A stretch of 64,000 bases of DNA from Istiophorus platypterus (taxonomy: Eukaryota; Chordata; Actinopteri; Istiophoriformes; Istiophoridae). Made by a program: the position numbers and the translations under genes. Positions 57,501 to 64,000 of this stretch are shown here, in pieces (positions within the stretch are counted from its first letter, which is position 1; each line of letters begins with the position of its first letter). The DNA is taken from assembly GCA_016859345.1 (NCBI GenBank), contig CM029112.1:15724725-15788724 (forward strand). Direction: 5' to 3'. A model generated the notes under the pieces. It did no database searches. It was not told where the DNA came from and was given only the letters and a program-made list of their open reading frames with translations.

Positions 57501-59630
57501 AACCCATTTTTCAATTCCATATAGTGATTTGTAAATCTCAACTTGCCTTAAAGCGAGGCTAAGTTAACCAGCTCCTGTTCAAACATTCTATTGTCAGGCC
57601 AACTTTTGCGGAAACCACACTGTGTAAATCTGAATGTTTGCAGGAACAGAGTTCGATGAGGTTCCTGTTAATGATGTGCTCTATACTGGACAAATGTGAC
57701 AGTCAGCACAGAATAAATGTTCATTATTAGGCATACTTTTCAATTTGCAGGCTTCCCTCAATCTTATGTTTAGATCTACATGCACACATTCACACACACA
57801 CACACACACAGACACACACACCCCCATATCTAGATCCCATACGGCCATGCTTGGATTCATGTGCTTCTGTGATAATAACAATAATCAGACTTCTCATAAT
57901 GACAACATTAATATTATCTTCTGCCACAGAGAGCATGCGATCAACTGGAGGGAAAGAGGAAGTGAGATGGAATTTAAACTGAATATGAGGATTGAAAAAG
58001 AAAGATAAAGACACGATAGAAAAAGAAGGAGAAACAGGTGTTTGAGAACTAATAGGAACACAGCAGGTCGCTCACCTGGCATTTGCACATAGTACCACGG
58101 TATAACACACTGACACAGTCATTGCAAATGAGAACACAATTAGAGTACTGTGCAAATACAAACAGTATGTGCTGTCCTGCCCAACAGTTCATTGTCTTCC
58201 CCGAAGACTCCTTATAAGCTGTATGTAGTGTGTGCGTGTGAGTGAATTATATATGAATGTGCCTGGAAACTCCAGAAGGGGCATCATCTACTCTTAGAAG
58301 TATACTTGGGTGCAACATATTTGTGCATTGTAAGAACAAGTTTCTCCTTATGTTTTGCTTTCAAAGTTGATAAGAGGAGCTTATTTGATAGGTCATTATT
58401 GAAACTCCGCCTCGAAATTGCAAATATTAAAGTCCCATCCATGTATGATTGTGTTTGCCGAGTTCAGGCTTGTGCCCAGTTTCATGAACTTCCCTTCAAA
58501 CAGCATCTTAATTTAACTCTGACTGGTAGAGACAAGCTCGGCTTTAATTTAGGTTTAATATTATGCAACTACTGATCACAGCCAGCTACTGGCCACATAA
58601 TGCTAGGTGGCATATTGGCCTTTTGCTAAGCCTTGTCCCAATTACTAACTGGTTCTATGCCTGTCAAGCTTTCCATTCTGGCACATATGTAGTTTACAGC
58701 GATAACTTTGGCCAAATTAGCCAATTTTGAAACAATGGATCCTTGACTTCCGATTAAGCTAACGTTTACATCTTGCATGTGTTCCAAACTTTTAGTTTTG
58801 CTGACTTTTCAGTGTTTTCAGATCGCTTGTTTTTCAGACAAGAACCCTGTAAAAGAGTCCTAAATATGGACTTGATGGCTACACACATGATGTTGTGCAA
58901 AAAGATGCTTCTATACAGTGCAGAAACACTACCTGTGCATTCTTGAACACACTTTTTTTTTTTAAGATAATCAATAATCTGACAAAACAATGTCATAGGA
59001 AATGCTCCTTAGCCTTGAAAGTAATGCTAGGTTCTTATAGTAGAAAGTAAGCTACTTAGTCAAAGATGCAAACAAGCAGATAAACGTTCCATTTAATCCA
59101 TTCATTTTTGCTCTTGAATTTTGGTTTTGGAATTGTTGACGAAAACAATACACCACAGTCCGGATGCCAAGTACCACTCTTAGCACAGCCCCATGCACAC
59201 CACATCAGCATGTGGAGAAATCCGAAGCTATGTAGGCCTGTCGTGCCTAGTTACAGTTGCTGAGCTATGACTGGATAATCACTGTCCAGGTGCCGGGTTT
59301 AGCCAACAGTTAGCCAGAAGTCTTATCAGTCTTTGCCATGTTTTTACGGGGCATCGCCCTGATTCTTTGGTAAACTAGCTAGCAAGGAAGCAAGCTGCTG
59401 TTTTAAACGGAAAAAAATTGGATGAAGGGAAGAGGGGGCTGAAGTGAACGATAGCAGGGCATTGCAGCACAACTGGAGAGAGAGATGAAAAAGGAAAACT
59501 GACAAAAGAAAAAGAATCTCTTATTTATTTCATTCAGTGGATCTTAAAAAACGCTCAAGAGGGGAGCATGACGGAGGAGCTTATTGGATTTATTTCACAC
59601 TATCTTTCTTTCTCGCTCACGCTCTCTCTG

Positions 59631-59668
<38 letters not shown>

Positions 59669-59846
59669 GCTCTTTCATGCAGCTGTACACACATTTTCAT
59701 TAGGCAAACATATTAGACACACTTTCACACCATCAGACGTGTGCCTTCACAATTAAGATACAGCTCGTTCTCTGTGTGTCTCCCCTTCATTCACTCTCCA
59801 CTTCCATTCCCTCTTAATCAATCAATCTCACTGTCAGTCATTATCC

Positions 59847-59847
<1 letters not shown>

Positions 59848-59898
<51 letters not shown>
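59848..59898. repeat. (CA)n microsatellite
   Basis: About 51 nt of CA, continuing as CA/AA-interrupted units to 59920. Confidence 0.95.
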
Positions 59899-59905
<7 letters not shown>

Positions 59906-62414
59906 AAACACACAAACACCCATACACATATTTTCATTATGTATGCACATTAGAGACACTTTCATGTGACCACTGACCTCATGTCTCCCTCAGAGTGTCC
60001 TTTCATACATATTACAGCCCAACAAACACACATTATTACTTCACTACTACTGACAAAATGGACAGATCGCATTTGCAGCTTGTCCATCTTCATTTGTGTG
60101 GTCACCCTATTAGAGCTGTTTGTTTTGTATACACACAGAATATAGAACTTGGTAGCTAGCATGAGCCGAGATGGCTGCCATGTTTGAAAGAGCGCCACCT
60201 AGGGAAGCTTAAATTTCAAAAATTTGGGTTTAAACTTTGAATTTAATCCTGGCCAGAAATAATCTGTTTTCTGTTGCCAAATGAGACAACACTCACCTAA
60301 ACAATTCTCCCTTCTAAAAAATAAACACACACACACACACACTTCTTCATAGACTGTTTCCTAGGGCTGTGTCTGTGGACTTGTAAGTCATAAATCACAG
60401 TTTTGACATATTAGCATCACGCCAGAGTCATGCCACATCACCATATGTCCTCTCTCTGCCCCGGAGTCATTCCCCATCTGGTAAAACACACAAAAACACA
60501 GGACCAACACAAACACAGACTCACAAACATACACACCCATACTGTGCACAGGAAAAGACATGCATTGTACTTTACAAATGCACATAAACTGGTCAGTAAG
60601 AGAAGTAGTCAGAAGAAGTCAGGACTGAATGGTGTATTTCATAGATTATGCATAGACAGACACATGGTTTTAGCATTAAATACACATGTTTGTGTAGGCG
60701 TCTATCTGCCCCCCTCAGACTGTGAATGTATCCAGCTCACTCTCTTTGCAGTATATCTATGCTGTCAGTCGTCTTGCACTTCCTCCTCCTCTCTTTTCCT
60801 CCAAACAGTTTATCTTTCATTCTATAATTTCTCTGGTTTTTCCGTTCCTTCAAACTTTTTCCTCTTGTCTTGGCTCCCCTCCTCCTCCTTCTCCTCCTCC
60901 CAGTCTCTGAGCACTGGCCAGAGGCATGAGAGGGTTCCAGCTCGCTGAGCAGAAACCCTGCAGTCTTCCTACTCCTCCTCTTTTCAAAACCCCCCCCAAT
61001 CTCCTCTCCTCATCCTCCTGTTGTATCGCCAGCAACCGAGAGAGGAGAGTGAGAATTGTGGAAAAAGAAAGAAACAAAGACAGAGAGAGAAAGCTTGGCA
61101 AACACAAGACACTTTGATGAATTAAAACTGCATTTCCCATGATGCTTTCCTCCAAACGGATCGTTTACAACATCAGGGCCATTAGCCAAATGGTAATCAA
61201 ACTTTTGATAGATGTTAATACTTTATTCTTCTAGAAAGTTGCCTGTTGATATAAGCTATCTACAGACAAGAAAAGTAATGGCGGCTGCTATTTTGACACT
61301 CCTACCACCTGCAGGCAATGAATGCCACATATAAACGCCGCTGTATGTGCGTGTGTGTGCATGTGTGTCTGTGTGTGACTATTTGTTGGCCATACACTTA
61401 CATTTATGTATAGATATCATTTCATTTTTTCTATCCTCTTTCTTCTTTCATCGCTACATTGCTCACAATCTCTCACTCATCAAGTCTGTCTCCTAGAAAT
61501 TAGAACAGCTAATATGGTCTGGGTGATGTAGCATGCTGGTCAAATAAAGGTTTTTTTAATCAACATAATGAGAAAACAATTTACTGAAGTACCAAGTTGC
61601 ACAATGTTTATATTTAAATTTTTCCCACTTGTAGCAAAAGAAGCACATCTGACATAGCATGGCTTTATGAATGGCAGCCTACGTCTGTTGGCTGGTCATT
61701 GGGTTGACACACCACTTCGGTTCAGATGGAAATACCTCAAACAACTGATGTCCACAACAAAGAGGAGAGAATTCCCCAAAAAGTAAAGGCTCACTGCTTC
61801 ATCCTGTACAAAGTTAAAAAGAAAACATCTATTTAAGGTAAGGTGCTGTTACATGTATTGCATTATAATTCGGAACAAACATTCCTGGTTCCCCACACAG
61901 ATCCAGGTACAGTTTATATTTTCCTCAGAATGTATTAGGCAACACTAATTAATATGATATAAACATTTTCTAGGAGACATGCGTTACACCCCGCACCTTT
62001 TCCTTGCTTTTCCTTTCTCCTATCACTCCCTCCCTTCCCTCCCTTTTACTCCATCCTACCCTCTCTTCTCCCCTTCCCCTCTTCTCCCTTTCCACACCTC
62101 TTTCTTTTATCTTCACTCTCTCTTCTTCCTGCTGTCCCTTTCTCATTTGTTGCCCCCATCAATAGCTCTCCCCTCTGACTTTCCCAATCCTCATCCTTTC
62201 GTTCCTTATCTCTCCACTCCTCTACTCTCACCTTTTCCTTCCCCTCTTTTTCCTCCCTCCTCTTTTCCTGTGCCATTGCTCCTCCTGCCTTTCTCCAGCT
62301 TCCCTCCCTGCCGCCTGTCTCTCACCAGAGGTGAAATGCTGTACTTCTCTTCCTGAAGTCATTTCTATGTTAATGAGTCTCCTTGTGAGATAACGCAGGC
62401 GGCAAGGGCCTTGG

Positions 62415-62416
62415 AC

Positions 62417-62461
<45 letters not shown>

Positions 62462-62482
62462 TGCACGCATGCATGCATGCAA
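62415..62482. repeat. (CA)n followed by GCAT units
   Basis: A CA run of about 40 nt, then GCATGCACGCATGCATGCAT, a self-complementary alternating purine-pyrimidine stretch. Confidence 0.93.
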
Positions 62483-63327
62483 ACACACACTGGCAGAGAA
62501 AGTGAGAAGGATGATAGGACCTGTCACTGCTCTCTCTGTCGATATTTTCATGCATTTATTTATCTGTAATGCTTCTTTCTCCCTCTCTCCCCACACTTTT
62601 CTTTCTCTGTTTTTGTTCTTGATGGCTTGAATTCCTGTGTTTCCTCTTCTGCTTATTTAGTCGTCCAACAACCACCACTTCCATCAGCGAAACACCCAGT
62701 CACTCAGTCAGTCAGCTCTTCGGTCACTTAGTTAGTTATTGCAGTAAAGCACTGGCCGTACTGATACCAACATGCAGATAATCCTAAAATGCTGTAATAA
62801 CACTAAATACTATCATTATCTGTCTTTTGTCACCTTGCCAAACATGCACAGAAATAAAAACAGAAAGAGAGAGAGGAATGCCTCTTTCTTGTACCTGTAC
62901 ATGAATGAGTGTGTGTGTTCATTCAAACACAAACCGTATTACCGGTAAATAAACTCATCCAAATAAAAATTGGGAGGGTTACGAATGTATTCATTCATCC
63001 CTACAGTCCTGCTCCCATAGACACACACACACACACACACACACCTCACAAAGATACTTGCGCATGTTCATATGTGCGCACATTTGCACACAAGGAGGCA
63101 CGTGAACAAAGACGTGAACACCTACGGACGCCCGCGGTGCAGACGCACGCGCGCGTGCCCGTGCACCCACACGCGTGCTCCAGCGTGTTGAGTGGACCGT
63201 GAAGCTCAGACCTCCTTGTGTGGAAGCCTCGCTGGAGTGGAATCATTAAAAACGGTCCGTGGCTCTTTAAGTGGCGTCTCTGCTTCTCTCCCGGGCGCGA
63301 TTCTTCATGCATCGCTTGCCAATCCCG

Positions 63328-63405
63328 CCCCCCCACCACCACCATCCCCCCACCCACCCCCAACACCCCCCACCCCCTCACCCCACCCCACCCCACCCCC
63401 TCTCT
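63328..63405. repeat. C-rich (CCCCA)n tract; G-quadruplex-prone on the reverse strand
   Basis: Many runs of four to seven C separated by A, AC or T. The reverse strand reads repeated GGGGT. It lies just upstream of the CpG-rich block. Confidence 0.9.
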
Positions 63406-63439
63406 ATCTCCCTCTTACTCTCTCCTCTAACTAATCAGT

Positions 63440-64000
63440 GCGGTGCAGGGGCCGCTGGAGCCTCGAACAGAAGGGAGAGGAGCGCCGCGCCCCGGCACCG
63501 CGGACAGCGCCTCGAACATCCAGCACCGCGGACAGCTCCCCGGACGCGGCGCACACTCCGCGCCGCGCGTCGCCGCGTCGGAGCTGGAAGCTGCGGTGAA
63601 GACGCCGGAGGCGGGTGATTTATGGACACATCTGATCAACACCGCTGTGTTTATGACACAGTTTCATGACTTTGGCCGCTACTCCGAGCTGCTTGGTGCA
63701 AAAAATAACGTGTTTCGTTGCCGGTGGTCCGGAGGCGACCCTGACAAGGAGGAAGTCCCTGCTCCCGGTGAAACTCAAAACCTTCTCTCCTCTCCGAACG
63801 GGAGCCCCCTCGTTTTTATACCGGCGGCGTCGCGGCGGTGGGGCGGGACATCCAGCGCTGACGCTCCGTGATTAGCCCCCGAAGGGCGCCGTCACCCCCA
63901 GGAGCCCAATCCGAGGCGAGCGGCGCGTTCTCGGGCAGAGTTTGAGGAGACGCGCGGTTAGTTTTAGTTTGTGTTGGTTGGACCGAGCGGAGGAAGGAGG
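63440..64000 (+). promoter_or_regulatory. CpG-rich putative promoter / 5' UTR of the next gene
   Basis: CpG dinucleotides become dense here, unlike the CpG-poor rest of the window. Sites seen: TTTTTATA (63813-63820), a GC box GGGGCGGG (63840-63847) and CCAAT (63907-63911). No start codon with a recognisable protein follows before the window ends. In human, CACNG3 lies downstream of PRKCB in the same orientation, so this may be the start of cacng3; that link is inference only. Orientation is not proven. Confidence 0.55.

Larger units (their letters stand above)
54561..63269. other. Intergenic region downstream of prkcb
   Basis: No gene recognised on either strand. Simple repeats: CA at 57790-57820, CT at 59627-59668, CA at 59848-59898, CA at 60324-60341, CA and GCAT units at 62415-62482, and CA at 63019-63044. 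Pyrimidine-rich stretches lie at 60780-60905 and 61990-62320. Short ORFs here are repeat-driven. Confidence 0.75.

Noticed and set aside
63443..63871. 142-codon open frame in the CpG-rich block
   Set aside because: Stop codons are rare in GC-rich DNA; no domain or family is recognisable, overlapping frames are open too, and the block carries promoter-like sites.

Overview
The window is vertebrate nuclear DNA, almost certainly from a ray-finned (percomorph-like) fish. The evidence is short exons joined by canonical GT-AG introns, abundant CA/TG microsatellites, and several interspersed repeats that I recognise from memory as common in percomorph genomes. No prokaryotic, viral or CRISPR features are seen.

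One gene fills most of the window on the + strand: the conventional protein kinase C beta gene (prkcb; I cannot tell whether it is the prkcba or prkcbb duplicate). The first base lies in the intron after the C1A-coding exon, so the pseudosubstrate and C1A parts (about the first 100 residues) are outside. Thirteen shared exons run from 3213 to 36594. They encode C1B (3213-3871), the Ca2+-binding C2 domain (11059-12873), the V3 hinge and glycine loop (17275-17418) and the kinase domain (23962-36594). The gene then splits into two alternative last coding exons: betaII at 40049-40225 and betaI at 52982-53137. The joined reading frame closes exactly: 582 codons plus stop for the betaII form and 575 plus stop for betaI. 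All zinc ligands, C2 aspartates, kinase motifs and C-tail phosphorylation motifs that I checked are intact.

The introns hold simple repeats, a four-copy TIR-bearing MITE-like family (one copy in the likely betaII 3' UTR), two other candidate non-autonomous DNA transposons (6443-7517 and 44240-45014), and two tandem duplications plus a perfect 28-bp hairpin just upstream of the betaI exon. The intron at 12874 has a GC rather than a GT donor.

After the betaI polyadenylation signal (about 54534) comes roughly 8.8 kb of intergenic DNA. A C-rich tract and a CpG-rich block (63270-64000) then look like the promoter/5' UTR of a further gene starting to the right. In human, CACNG3 follows PRKCB in the same orientation, so it is the natural candidate, but no coding sequence of it is in the window. 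I found no previously undescribed biological system; the most interesting points concern splicing of the alternative 3' end.
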